Origin: Alnus glutinosa
Taxonomy: Eukaryota; Streptophyta; Magnoliopsida; Fagales; Betulaceae
Assembly (NCBI RefSeq): GCF_958979055.1
Contig: NC_084892.1
Span: forward strand, 3,551,501 to 3,615,500
Length of the DNA: 64,000 nt
Reading direction: 5' to 3'
Part shown: one piece after another, positions 24,340 to 36,600 of the stretch
Position numbering within the stretch: the first letter of the stretch is position 1
Layout: each line of letters opens with the position of its first letter
Notes under the pieces: generated by a model
Told to the model about the DNA's origin: nothing
The model's input: only the letters and a program-made list of their open reading frames with translations
Database searches by the model: none
Program-made: the position numbers and the translations under genes

Positions 24340-25330
24340 AGACTAAGAAAAGGATCCAGCCACAAGCTAGCTAGCTAGCAGCCCTCTTCAAGCGGGTGTT
24401 GGCTCTAGCCTAGCCTATAGTAAACTATTTTTTCGAACAAACAGCACGTACTATTATATATTTTTTATGAAAGCTCCAGAGTAAGGATCAGTACAGATAA
24501 AAGAATACAATACCCCTACATAGCTACACCTTAAGCCAAAAAAACTTGACTTGAATAGCAACCTAAACAATACATAAATATTACAATGACAACAATGAAT
24601 TATACTTTATATTTTAACAAAAACAACAAATAAAAAAGAGCAAATCTAACACCTAAGCTAACAAATAATTCAGTAATATTTTAAGCATTACACAGATTGA
24701 CTGCAAAAATAAAATAAAATAAAAAACAAAACACCCTAAACAGAAGACCAAAACGAAACCGGAGCCATTTTGGTCCTTGAGAGAAGCTGGCTGGCTAAGA
24801 TATGTGACTTTTTTTTTCTTTTTCTTTTTTTTTTTCTATCTAAATTAAGATATGTGACTTTCATTTCACCAACCTTGCGTTTGGGGTCCATGTTTAAATT
24901 TGGACTTTGAGAGTCTAGCCTAATCTATCCGCACATATATCAGTATGTTACCATTAAAATGGGGGCAAACATTTATGATCCCAGTTTCAACAGCATTAAT
25001 GAGTGCATGCCCAATGGTACTTGCTGCTTTTATCGCAAGAGTAATGAAAGATGATCCAGGGCCGGCTCGCCAAGAATAAATAATAACAACTTAATTACGG
25101 CCGGCTGAATAGCTACCTAAATTAGGCATGTCTAAAGGTCCTAATTAAATAAGGTTTCAAATAGTAATTGCACAATTAAATTTCTTTATATATAAGTAAC
25201 AATTATGATAAAAAAAGTTAGTCAATGCTTTTTAATTAATTAAAGCTTCAATTATGGTAAAAAATAATATTATAACAAAAAAGTTAGTTAGTGCTATTTA
25301 ATTAAGACCTTAATTACTGTAAAAAATAAA
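24340..25330. other. Upstream region of SDR gene 2
   Basis: No gene. The part 24770-25040 (CCAGTTTCAACAGCATTAA among other words) recurs at about 47650-48000, upstream of the SDR pseudogene, so the promoter region was duplicated with the gene. A-rich and AT-rich tracts otherwise. Confidence 0.6.
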
Positions 25331-25332
25331 GG

Positions 25333-25566
25333 ACAGAAATTTCCTACAAACGTTTGTAGGAAATTTCGTACAACCCACATATGAGAGTAACATATGTCCT
25401 TTAAACATGTGAGAATCACATATTTTTTTATTAATGCTATTAAAAAAGCATGTGACAAGTACATATTATTAAAAAAACATCTATTTCTCACATGCTAAGG
25501 GACACATCAATCTTATATGTGTGTTGTATAAAATTTCTTACAAACCGGTTTGTAGGAAATTCCTGT
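25333..25566. mobile_element. MITE of 234 bp
   Basis: Ends ACAGAAATTTCCTACAAAC and, inverted, ACAGGAATTTCCTACAAAC form a terminal inverted repeat of about 19 bases. The core has CACATGTG-like words and no coding. Relatives lie at 23034-23472 and 13390-13545. Confidence 0.7.
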
Positions 25567-25824
25567 TAAAAAATAAATACAAAAATTGAATTCCAAAATA
25601 TTAGGGAGGAAAAGAAAGAAAAATAGAATGTTACATTAAATATTGTCATATGAGCAAAAGAAAGAAATATGACACCTGTTGAAATTAAATGTCTCCTAAC
25701 AAAGATGAATTTTGTAAGTCGTTCAGAAAAAATTAGATATTTAAAAATAAAAAAGGCCCTACCTAAATTTGTCGCCTTAGGCCTCAAAATCTATTGAGCT
25801 GGCCTTCTAACAACCGACTCCCAA

Positions 25825-26399
25825 CGTAACGACACAATATTGTCCGCTTTTGACTCCCTCAAACCAGACTTCTCAAGAAGTCTTCCATCATTGTACTACT
25901 CTCACAGAAGCACGCTTAACTACAGAGTTCTGATAGATTCATGGCTATCACAGCTTTAAAACACATTGTATCAAGAAATGTGTGTATATACATATAAGCA
26001 CATCCTATTTCCATACACATGCAATGTGAGACGTCACAATCACCCTCTCTTGGGACCCAGTATCCCCGTTAGCAACTCTCATGAGATCATCACCTTCTTA
26101 GCATCTCAGCAAGTGACTACTGGCAACCCTCATGGGCTTGTGAATGCTCCTCCCATCTTAGGCTTAACAATGACTCTGATACTATTTGTAACGACACAAT
26201 ATTGTTCGCTTTTGCCTCCCTCGAACCAGACTTCCTAGGAGGTCACCCATCCTGGTACTACTTTCACAAAAGCATGCTTAACTACAGAGTTCTAATTGGT
26301 TCATGGTCATTACGGTTTTAAAGCGCGTTGTGTGAGGAATGATGCGAATATACATAAGTACATCCACATTCTCATACCCAAGCGATGTAGGACGTCACA
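25825..26399 (-). mobile_element. Cassandra TRIM retrotransposon with 5S-like LTRs
   Basis: Two LTR copies (25825-26038 and 26187-26399, about 213 bp each) enclose about 148 bp. On the minus strand each LTR carries a block like the plant 5S rRNA internal promoter (GTTAAGCATGCTTTTGTG, then TAGTACCAGGATGGGTGACC in the 26.2-kb copy). The primer site after the 5-prime LTR reads TAGTATCAGAGTCATTG, close to the tRNA-Met site. This is the diagnostic layout of Cassandra elements, which are known to carry 5S RNA promoters. The left LTR is more diverged. No clear target duplication; non-autonomous. Confidence 0.85.
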
Positions 26400-27820
26400 T
26401 AAATATTTTTATGCGATTTCGAGCTCTTATTGGCTAGCCGAGCCCGAGTTTGCCGGTTAGACGAGCTAAGTGCCTAATCGCCTAATCGGCTTGCTTTTCT
26501 GGAGTAGAATTAAATTAAAGTATTTATTTAAGTAAAATAAATAAGTAAATTTAAATAAACAAAAACAATGAATAATAAAAATATCAATTATGTCAATTAA
26601 ATTCTCTAAAATCAAATACAAATGCAATTACAAGTCAAATTTTCAAAAACAAAAAAAAAAACCAGAAAGTTACCATTACAATTTATTTTATTTTATTTTA
26701 TTTTTTCTTACGAATAACTTCACTTTACAATCTTTACTAAACAAGTAAACAACAAATCAAAAGAGCAAACCAACTCCAAAAGCAACACACGTTTGAAACA
26801 AACAGCGGTTAGTACTCTACTACTCTAACACTGGCACAGTGACACTAGTAAAAAGCAACAAGCTAGTAAGATTGAAACAAAGAACAAACATCCATAGAAT
26901 TAGTCAAAACCATGATAAATTTTGATATGATTGTTGAAATTACTATTAAATTTATGATTAATTTTTTTATCTAATGATGATTTTAAAGATTACATTAATT
27001 TTAAAAAGACAAAAAATACAAAATAAAAAAATAATATACAGCATTATTCCAAAACAAAACCTCGTAGTTATCGGTCAATGCCAATCTAATTAATTCCATT
27101 TCCATATCATAATGGTGCCATGGATAAGTAGTTGAAGCGGAACATCCACATTGAATGTGACCATAAATGGGTAGTTGGGGGGAAATAGTTGGGAGGGTAC
27201 ATTCACCTTGAATGCGACCAGGGGTAGAGCTAAAGATTTAGGATTTGGGAGGATAAATTGAAACAAACAAATTTGGGGCCAAAACTTAAAAATAAATAAA
27301 TAAATATTAAGAGTAAAATATATATTTTTTTTTTCTTTTGAAAACCTCAAGCCTTAGGAGAGTGGGCAAGGCCTAGGATAGCTCCACCCATAAATGCGGC
27401 CATTGGATTTCAATCTTGATTCTCGCATAATGCATTGATGATCAAGAATTTGCATTGATGAAGAATAAAAGAAATAATTAAATAATAATAATAAATTGAT
27501 TGTGGAACGTGCCTTTCAGAATCGAGAATTTGTAAAGACTCAATAATCAAACAAACGTTTTAAAAAATAAAATTCCCTACGCCCTTATGTAGCAAATTTT
27601 TATACCGAGTGTTATCCTGACCGTTGATTAAAATCATCAATTGTTGGGTTTAGGACGTTTGTGATCCCTGGCCTGATGGCCAATTCACATACCATATTAT
27701 TTTGCTGATACTGTGTTACAGTTGTGTCTCTTATTCCCATAACGAATGGCCAGTATTGATAGCTATATAATCCTACGACCGAGATTCAATCTGAAAGAAA
27801 AACCGTCGTGCTCTGGAAAT
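26400..27820. other. Gene-free AT-rich spacer
   Basis: No gene supported. It holds AT-rich stretches and a member (about 26915-27010) of the small repeat also found near 7300 and 10740. Confidence 0.45.
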
Positions 27821-27824
27821 GAAG

Positions 27825-27952
27825 GGAAATGCTGGTGTTCCCACCGGCATCCCACCCCATCCCACCGTATCCTAAGTGAAAATATTGAAAATAAAATCAC
27901 TTAGAGTGCGATGGGATGGAGGTGGGATGCGGGTGGGAACACCAACATTTTC
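27825..27952. mobile_element. Short fold-back MITE
   Basis: Left arm GGAAATGCTGGTGTTCCCAC plus GGCATCCCACCCCATCCCA and right arm ATGGGATGGAGGTGGGATG plus CGGGTGGGAACACCAAC are inverted copies around an AT-rich loop. No gene inside. Confidence 0.65.
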
Positions 27953-28794
27953 TGGAAATTAATGCATTTGTCTCGGTTTCGTGCGTTGACGTAGTTGTCG
28001 ATGTGCATTCGAAAAGTCTTCCAAAACAGAAAATGACACAACATCAAGGGATAATGGAGTGGGGTCCATGTGTGAGTCCCACTCCATTGTGCATTGGTGT
28101 TGTGTCATTGTTGTGTAGTGTGAGTGTTTTAATCATTTCCCAAAATGAAAAAGGATTTGGTGGACAACCGCTCACATGAGTGAGATCCATCTAAGTAGGT
28201 GAGTTCCACCCTTGTGAATATGTTGTGCAAAAATCAAATCCCTATAAAATAAGAGATAAGGTACATTTACAACTATATATAACTTTTATACAATGTTAAT
28301 TTTAAAAAAATAAAATAAAATTAACTGTTAGATATGTAGGATTCACATGTAGGAAAATAGATCTAATAGATAATTTGAAAAAAAATTGTTGAAGTTATAC
28401 AAAAATTGTGTCGAATTGTACATCAATCATTTCTTATAAAATAATATTTAACTATTCAATTGTTTTGTTATATATATATATATTAGGCCCTAAAGATCTA
28501 ATGGTGATTTTCAAATGTGTAAGGATAAGACAAGGATAGGAACTAGGAAAGAAGATGTACGAAATATCTTGATATAAAAATTTGGAAAAAATATATAAAC
28601 CCTTCTTAAACTATCACGAAATTGTTAATGTGCCCACAAAGCTATCACTCGTGTCAATGTCTCCTTCTATATTACTAAATAATATCAATGTTCCCCCAAT
28701 GAAAAAAATACCATTCATAAAATTATTAAAATTATATTAAAAAAAATACACACACACATATTCATAATTTAGCTTAGAAATTGAACTGAATTAA

Positions 28795-29636
28795 TGCTCC
28801 ATTTGTTTCGACGGAAACCGTTTTCCGTCGTAAAATATTTTCGACGAAATCAATTTCAAAAGAAATTATTTTCTCGAAAATATTTTTCGGCGTTTGGTTC
28901 ACACGAAAAAATTACAAAAAGTGAAAATGCAACTGTCGCCGGAATCCGGCAACGACCGGTCGCCGTCATCGGAATCCGGCGAACATGTTTGGCAGGATCC
29001 AGCCAAAATTGCCGGATTCCGGCAGGACACCTCCTGGCCCGGTCAGATCCAGCCGGATCTCGACAGGATCAGTGGCCGGATCCGATCAGATCCGGCCGGA
29101 TTCCGGCCATTTTGGGCAGATCCGGCTGGGTCAGTGTCCGGATCCCGGCCATTTTGGCCAGATCCGACCGGATCAGTGGCCGGATCCGGTCAGATCAGGC
29201 CAGATTCCGGCTGGTTTCTGTCCATGGCCGGATTCCGGCCAGATTCCGCCGGCATTCGGCACAGTTGTCGCCGGATTCCGGCGGTATTCCGGCAATCGAA
29301 TTCCGGCAGCCGGCAGTATTCCGGTGATCGGATTCCGACGCCGGCATTATTCCAGTGACTTGATGATGTCGGATTCCGGTGCTGCCTATTTTCGAACGAC
29401 CGACTATTGTCGGATTCGGACAGTCAGATATCAAACGTGCGTGTAAGGACGAAGAATATAATTTTGGAAAACGATTTACGATTTTAAAAACTGTAAATCG
29501 TTTTCCAAAAATTAAAGAAGGTTTTACGGTCAAACCGAAAATGATTTTCGTTGACGGTTATTTTAGCCCCTACCAAACACCGTAAAATACCGAAATCATT
29601 TTCTAAAAATCATTTTACGCTGAAACAAACGGAGCA
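28795..29636 (-). mobile_element. Non-autonomous TIR transposon with TTA target duplication, copy 2 (inverted)
   Basis: Flanked by TAA at 28792-28794 and 29637-29639 (TTA in the orientation of copy 1). Ends TGCTCCATTTGTTTCGACG and, inverted, TGCTCCGTTTGTTTCAGCG. Core 28930-29400 is GC-rich and built of CCGGATC, TCCGGCC and CATTTTGG words. A sub-terminal hairpin (AAACGATTTACGATTTTAAA facing its inverse) near 29465-29510 is shared with copy 1 (11950-11990). Open frames in several phases across the core reflect the repeat and are not called as genes. Confidence 0.78.
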
Positions 29637-29863
29637 TAAGTTTAAACAAGCGGAATTCAACAACTCAATTTATTTTAAACATTTATAACATAAAAGAGAA
29701 AACTCTTGAATTACTTTGGGAAGGCCATTAATGGCACTGGCCGCTTGCTCCCTTGTGGGACTGATGCTTAAGAACAATCGATTGGAACGAGTATTATTCG
29801 CAGCAACAAATACAATAAAATCCTAGCTACTTAGTCACCATGCACTAAGCATCAACTAATTTC

Positions 29864-29912
29864 TTAAATATTGAATGAGCTTATAAACCTCATCATGCTT
29901 GGATTCATCACA
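29864..29912 (-). pseudogene. SDR pseudogene, 3-prime (C-terminal) fragment left of the CACTA element
   Basis: The last codons and stop (TAA at 29864-29866) of a copy of SDR gene 2. They match ...ATGATGAAGTTCATAGGC with changes. The flank to about 29783 also matches the flank of gene 2. The reading stops at 29912 where the CACTA element begins and resumes at 43997. Bases 29910-29912 (ACA) are the target duplication. Confidence 0.9.
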
Positions 29913-29944
29913 CACTACAAAAATGGTATGAAATAGCCACGTGC

Positions 29945-30322
29945 AGTTTGACACGTGTACAGTGTCGTACACGTGTCAAACATTTAGACACGTGTACTTT
30001 GACACGCGTATTACGCGTGTCAAATGTGCATGTTACAAACTGCACATTTTGACACGTGTATCGGAATACACGTGTCAAATTTGACACGCGTATTCCAATA
30101 CGCGTGTCAAAATGTTTTGACACGTGTATTGGAATACACGTGTCAAATTTGACACGCGTATTCCAATACGCGTGTCAAAATGTTTTGACACGTGTATTGG
30201 AATACACGTGTCAAATTAGACACGCGTATTCCAAATACGCGTGTCAAAACATTTTGACACGTGTATCGGAATACGCATGTCAAATTTGACACGTGTATTC
30301 CGATACACGTGTCAAAATGTTT
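29945..30322. repeat. Left sub-terminal palindromic repeats of the CACTA element
   Basis: About eight 26-27 bp palindromes start near 30052, 30083, 30119, 30151, 30187, 30219, 30256 and 30288, spaced 31-37 bases. Two forms alternate through the first six: one with GACACGTGTAT ends (containing the CACGTG core) and one with GACACGCGTAT ends. The last two are both CACGTG-type or near it. In En/Spm, sub-terminal repeats are bound by TNPA; I infer the same role here. Confidence 0.85.
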
Positions 30323-30330
30323 TTAATTAA

Positions 30331-30470
30331 AAAAAAAACTAAATTCAGTTTTTTATTTAATTAAAATTTTTATTTAATTATTTAATTGTATTTTTAATTA
30401 AAATAAAAATACAATTAAAAAATTAAATAAAAATTTTAATTAAATAAAAAACTGAATTTAGTTTTTTTTT
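30331..30470. repeat. AT-rich inverted repeat
   Basis: Arms of about 65 bases (left starts near ACTAAATTCAGTTTTTTATT, right ends near AAACTGAATTTAGT) around a loop of about 9 bases. It lies between the left sub-terminal repeats and the TNPA stop codon. Confidence 0.8.
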
Positions 30471-30683
30471 AAAAAAAAATAAATTTTTTATTGTTTTATA
30501 AAATTTATTTGGGTTAATTAAATTTTTTTTTGAATTTTTCAAATTTTGTAATTTTCGACCACAAATAACGCAGCATTTATTTTACCCAAAACCAACACGA
30601 AATCATACTACACAAACAAATAATTAATAACATATTCGTTAACAAGCAAATATTTACGAACAAAAAATAATTACACAAAATAT

Positions 30684-33473
30684 CTACAAATCTGAAAGGC
30701 GTCTCTGCGAATCACGAGGTACCGTCCCAGGCGTGTTCTCGCCCACCGGCGATTGCTGCGCAATGAATGGTGTAGCGGGCGAAGGTGTAGCGACAGTGGA
30801 GTGCTGGCTCAGCTGTCGTCCAACAGGCGACAACGTACCAACCGTTGTCGAATTACCTGCAAATAATATAGACAATTAAAGTATATAATATTACTTGCAA
30901 AATTAAAGGGGTAATGAAAACAAATTGAAATTAATTTTGTCCTATACACAGTATAAACCATACCTGCAGATGCACTACCAACGGACGACGTACTACCTAC
31001 GTGTGCAGGAGAAGACTGATTACCAACACATGGTGCTGGTACTGCCATGGAGGACATGAAGACCTCCATCTCTCGCAAGCGCTGCTCTATGCCGTCGAAC
31101 TGTTGCACGCGCTGCTCCAAACGGTCATTCCTCGCTCGCTCAGCATGTAGCTCCGCTTGCATCTCTTCCATCTTCCGAGACTGTTCGGCCCAATCCCGAG
31201 ACGTCCCCTGAGATGGTCCCCCCTGTGACCGAGGCCTATATGAAAAACATGTCCCTCGAACAGGTGTGACGTTCGGGCCAACCTGCCGAACCCTCCCTGC
31301 ATACTCAGGCCTCCCAATCGCCTGTTCGTAAGCGTCGTTCGGTGCCCAACGCACCGTGTCTGCGGAGACGCTTTGCGTGGCGGCTGGATCACTGGCTAAA
31401 CTCTGCGTCATCCTCTCCTGTACGTCGTCAACATGAAAAAGTCATATATTGAATAATGACATATCACACATAATTTAAAAATATTAGTAAACTAAATCAG
31501 TAGCATACGCATAAGACCCGTGTACGGTCGTTCAGGAAAGTGCCGTCCTTCTTTGTGTGGGTCTTCACGAACGACGCGGCGCGAGTGGGGGGCGTGCCAG
31601 ATGTACATGCCTGTCGTCATGCAGTTGACATATATAACAAACAGATAGCGATAAAAATAGTTTAAAGAAAAAGAAAAAGAAAAACAATTACCAACAAATA
31701 TTAAAAACATAAACATATATATTTAATTACCTCCTCGTGATTAAATCTGGCATAACTTTTAGATCCCGCACAATGGGGTAGGTCATTCCGCTCCCGCAAC
31801 CTCTTCATCCGTTCAGAGGTTGCCTACGCATTGAACATGAAAGTAAACATGTAACAATTGACACACTTAAATTAAAACTAAAATTAAATGAACTGTTATT
31901 AAAAAATAGTTGACAATTTTTTGGCCTACATACGATTTTATGCTCTCTGCACCAATCTCTCAGCAGGAATTCTACATCTTCTGCATCATACTGCTCAAAA
32001 AATTTCTCCGGCATTCTCGCACGGATACTCTCGGGCGTGTCACCGTCTCCAATTCCTAGTTGGGTTTTGAACCTCGACTTCCACGAGCGGTGCTTACGTC
32101 CAATATCATTCCACGCCTCCTGTTGTGCCCTGCGCATGTCAACTGATACAGGTAGATAGAACTCCTCCTGCACATTTCAATCAAAGCATTATAGGTTTAA
32201 AAACTTCAACCTAAACATTAAGCTCAAGTTTAATTCAAATAAATAATTAAATTATATTCATAAACATACCATCAGTGCGTTCCACATTGCCTGCTTAATC
32301 TGCCTATTTACCCTCGCCCATTCGTCCCGCATGTGTATGTAGGACCCACTCCTGATCATCTTGCCCACTTCCCGCCGAAAACGATTGCAGGCTCGTCCTA
32401 CAGGTTGTATAGCAGCATTGTACTGCAATACAACCTTCTTCCCCCTCGGGAGCACCCAGTTTCTCGCTGGGTCGTCAATCACCTCATAATAAATGGTCCC
32501 GTCTGGGTTGTACCCTAATGAAAAAATATATTCAACATTAATTTAATTGGTTAACATTAAATAACACACACACACATATATAAACAAAATGTAATCAAAT
32601 AGTTATTTTTTTCCAAACCAAAAAAAATATTTTGGTAACATAATATGAGTTTTAAGGATGTCTACATATGTACTTACCCATCAACCGAATCTGCCCAGTC
32701 CCTATGTGCTGCGTCGCTGGGTCGCCTGCAACCTCCTCGCCAACCTCTCCGGCTGGTGGAGGATGCTGATCATCATCTGAATCCATACCCTGGGGGCTAC
32801 CGGGGGCCAACTGATCGGTACCCAACATCGCAACGTCCTCCTCATGGGTAGTCTGGCTCCCCCCCACATCTGGCATCTGACTCTCACCGGAAAGCGGCAT
32901 CTGACTCTCACCGGAAAGCGGCATCTGGCTCTCACCAGGTAACGGCATCTGCCTCTCTACTTGCCCCGGGCCCTGACTCGCCCCCGATGCTGGCATCTGT
33001 CTCGGCCCCAAAATCTGGCCCTGCATCGCCGCCTGTGCCGGTATCTGTCCCAACCCCACAGCCGGCATCTGCATCTCCCCGGTCTGTGACAGTGGAAATC
33101 TACAATCCTGCGTCTCACTATCAGGGTTACACGTCATAGGTCGACTATACGTATACGGAAAGTACGGCGCATAACCCTGTGACCCCACCCCCTCTTGCAC
33201 CCACCATCGATAGGCGTTACCCGGTTGGGTGAACCCTAACTGAGATAATGTCGGCGGCTCCGACAATGGAGAGCTGCCAACTCCAGCTGTGCTGGTCTGC
33301 CCGTGATCTGACGTGGGCACGGCCACCATACCCGGCAACAATGGTCTATAAGCCCCGTCTGGGTGGGGTGGCCACGCCGCAGTATATACTGGCGTCGAAT
33401 CAGTGGGCGTGGTCATGGGGGGCACGGGTGGGCGAGGTGCCCGATATGCATAAGGATGGCGTCCCTGGTCCAT
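30684..33473 (-). CDS. TNPA-like protein of the CACTA element (plant Ptta/En/Spm-type)
   Basis: Seen: seven exons, 32678-33473, 32270-32514, 31934-32167, 31731-31823, 31509-31610, 30964-31417 and 30684-30856. All phases agree, giving 698 aa. Residues 1-265 are rich in Pro, Gln and Met, with a QMPLSGES repeat at 175-201. About 266-490 resembles the conserved domain of plant En/Spm TNPA-like proteins ([12 protein letters not shown], then a THTKKDGTF motif). A charged coiled coil at about 565-615 could mediate pairing. Upstream, an acceptor at 33480 precedes the ATG with no room for a promoter, so a spliced leader is expected. Inferred role: binding the sub-terminal palindromes and helping excision, and perhaps regulating the promoter. 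Confidence 0.8.
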
Positions 33474-33671
33474 CAATACCTGCGAATAAATGTAGACAAA
33501 TTAATTAGAATATTTTTTGTAATATATTTTTAATGAATATGCAAATTATACAACGAAATTTGCATATAATAATAGAAACCCTTATTCAGTTCAAGCGAAT
33601 TGTACAAACAATTTATATATCAGTCAAGTGTGTTGAGTTCAAGCTAATTATACTCACAAGAAATACATCAA

Positions 33672-36600
33672 TCATTGTATCACGGGAGCTTCAATCGGAT
33701 CAATATCGGGCCTGTCGTACTCGAATTCATCATTCGTATCAGGTAGGTCATCAGTGGCTAGTACGAGCGGTACGCACTCATGGTAGGTTGTACCATCCTC
33801 ATTACTCCCATCCCCCTGGCCAACGTCGTACACGTTGCGCGGTTTGGTCCTAACCGCACAAACCCAATTTGGGTTCCTTCCATCTTCGACGTAGAATACT
33901 TGATCCACCTGAGATGTAAGCACGTACGGCTCGTCCTGAATCAGTTCTCCCCTGTGGACGAGGTGATTGAAGTTGACAAACACTAGGCCATACTCGTCTA
34001 TTGTGAATCCTCTTTCCGTCGTGGGGTCTGCCCAATTGCACTTAAATAGGACGTACGTAGTCCTGTCATAGTACTCGACCTCAACTATATCGGTTAACTG
34101 CCCGTAGTACGTTTCGCCTTCAACGGTAGGAACACATACGCCGCTGTTCTGAGTCCTCCTTCCCACATCATGGGCAAGCGTGCGAAACAATTTCCCATTT
34201 ACCACGTACCTGTTGTACTTGACCGCTGTCTCCTTCAGCCCTCTACAACGCATAACCAAGTTGTGGCCCAATTCCTCCCTACGTTGATCGTCAAGGCCAT
34301 CGACCTATGTTATAATTACAAATATTAAACACGTGTATTGGGTAATTATATTGAACCCGCATAACTTTATCCAACTTAAAAATTACAACTATTTCCTTAC
34401 ATATGCAGGGTACCATTCGCAGAACTGCTCATGATGTTCTGCTTCAATAAGAGCCTCCGTAATGCGACCTCTAGTGCATGATCGCCTAAGCGCGTCTTTG
34501 TGCATCCTACATTCAGCGTATACAATTATGTAGTAAAATCAATTAGATGCGTTATTCGAATTCTGTTAAATATATAAACACTACTTACGTCCGCAAATTG
34601 TGAAACTCTTCAGAGTTGAACACAATATAACGATGAATCTGGTGCATTATCAACCGGTTTAGGGTAACACGCGTGCCCGCCCCCTTGGATCCATCAGGAT
34701 TCCTCTGAGGTCTGTTGTGGAATGTTGGTGCGTTATTCAGATACCTTGAACAGAACGTTACCAGCTCGGTCGCTATGTACCCCTCCGCAATGCACCCCTC
34801 AGGAGCCGCTTTATTGCGCACAGTAGACTTGAAATGCCCCAGACTCCTGGTGTACACACATACACGACAATTTAATTGTCGTCAATTATGGTTACATTTA
34901 AATCAAATTATATATTTACATATTACGCTGAATTTTACCTCTCCGCCGGGTACATCCATCTATACTGCACGGGTCCGCCGAGTCTACACTCGCGCACAAG
35001 ATGCACGACCAAGTGGACCATGCTCGTAAAAAACCCTGGAGGGAATATCTGTTCTAGTTTGCACAAAGTGATACAGACGTCACCCTGCAGTCGGTCCATA
35101 TCTTCTTGTGATAGCTTTGTTGAGCATATGCCTCTAAAAAATGCCGAAATCTCCACAAGAGGTCTAACAACTTTATCAGGCAATGACTTACGCAGTGCAA
35201 TTGGAAGAAGCTGTTGCATCAGTATGTGGCTATCGTGGCTCTTCAACCCGGAAATTGTACGGTCCTTCAGCCGAACACATCGTGAAATGTTCGAGGCGTA
35301 TCCGTCCGGGACCCTTACATTTCGAAGAACCTTCAGAAAACTTTCTTTGTCCTCTCTAGTCATGGTGTGACAGGCAGCGGGAATATACGTTTTACCATTG
35401 GCGGCCGTGAACGGATGCAACTTAGGTCTCAACCCCATTTCCTGCAAGTCCAGCCGAGCTGCCAAGTTGTCCTTCGTTTTCCCTTTTATATCCAAAATAG
35501 TGCCAAGTATATTGTCCATGACATTTTTCTCTATGTGCATAACATCAAGATTGTGCCGAAGCAAATTGTCTTCCCAATACGGCAATCTGAAAAATATACT
35601 TTTCTTCTTCCATATAACATCGGAACTCCCTGCACCCTTCTTCCGCTTCTTCCGTTTCTTCTTCTTACCCGCGGTCTCATCCCCAAACGCAACTCCGTCC
35701 AACTGTTGGAGAACCTCGTATCCGCATGGCACAATCGGGGCGCTGTCAAATTCTTCAGTACCGTCAAATGTCCTCCTGTTAAGCCGCCACAGATGTTCAG
35801 GCGGCAGATATCTCCTGTGCCCCATATAGCAAAATTTGCATCCGTTCTTTAAGCGTATAGAACGCGTCGATTGCATACAGCAAGGACATGCCTTCGCACC
35901 CCTGTTAGGCCAACCAGATAAATCTGCATACGCTGGAAAGTCGTTTATCGTCCACATCAACTGAGATCGCATAATAAAATTTTCCTTCTTTGAAGCATCA
36001 AATGTTCGTACCCCTACATTCCACAGTTCCAGCAACTCATCAATCAATGGCTGAAGGTAAACATCAATATCCATACCTGGTGAGCTCGGTCCAGGGATAA
36101 CCATGGAAAGGATGAAGGACGACTGTTTCATGCACATCCAAGGTGGCAAATTGTACGGCACAAGCATTACGGGCCATGTGCTGTGGGATGTGCTCATGTT
36201 CCCAAATGGATTAAATCCATCTGCTGTCAAACCAAGCCGGACGTTCCTACTCTCTGCCATAAAATCTGGGTGTAAAATGTCAAACGATCTCCATGCCTCA
36301 CCGTCGGCCGGGTGCCTCAATACGCCATCCCTAGTGCGGCTTTCTGCATGCCATCTCATATGGGGCGCAGTATGCTTAGACATGAATAACCTCTGCAACC
36401 GTGGGATGAGTGGAAACCACCTCAAGATCTTCACCGGGCGTTTTTTTCTCGCTGATATGATCTCACCATCATCATCTATATGTGTATCAGCCCTCCACTT
36501 AGACTCTCCACATACGGTACATGAATCTAATTCTTTATTGTCTTTCCAGAATAACATACAGTCATTACGGCACGCCGGAATCTTCTCATACCCCAGACCC

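Noticed and set aside
26222..26300. A 5S rRNA gene
   Set aside because: Only the promoter-like part is present, twice, in the LTRs of a Cassandra element.
28894..29446. Three overlapping open frames of 150-177 codons
   Set aside because: They run through the CCGGATC-type repeat core of a non-autonomous transposon; frames stay open because the repeat lacks stops.
30052..30313. A CRISPR-like array of regular palindromic repeats
   Set aside because: Plant nuclear DNA; the repeats have no unique spacers and are the sub-terminal repeats of a CACTA element.
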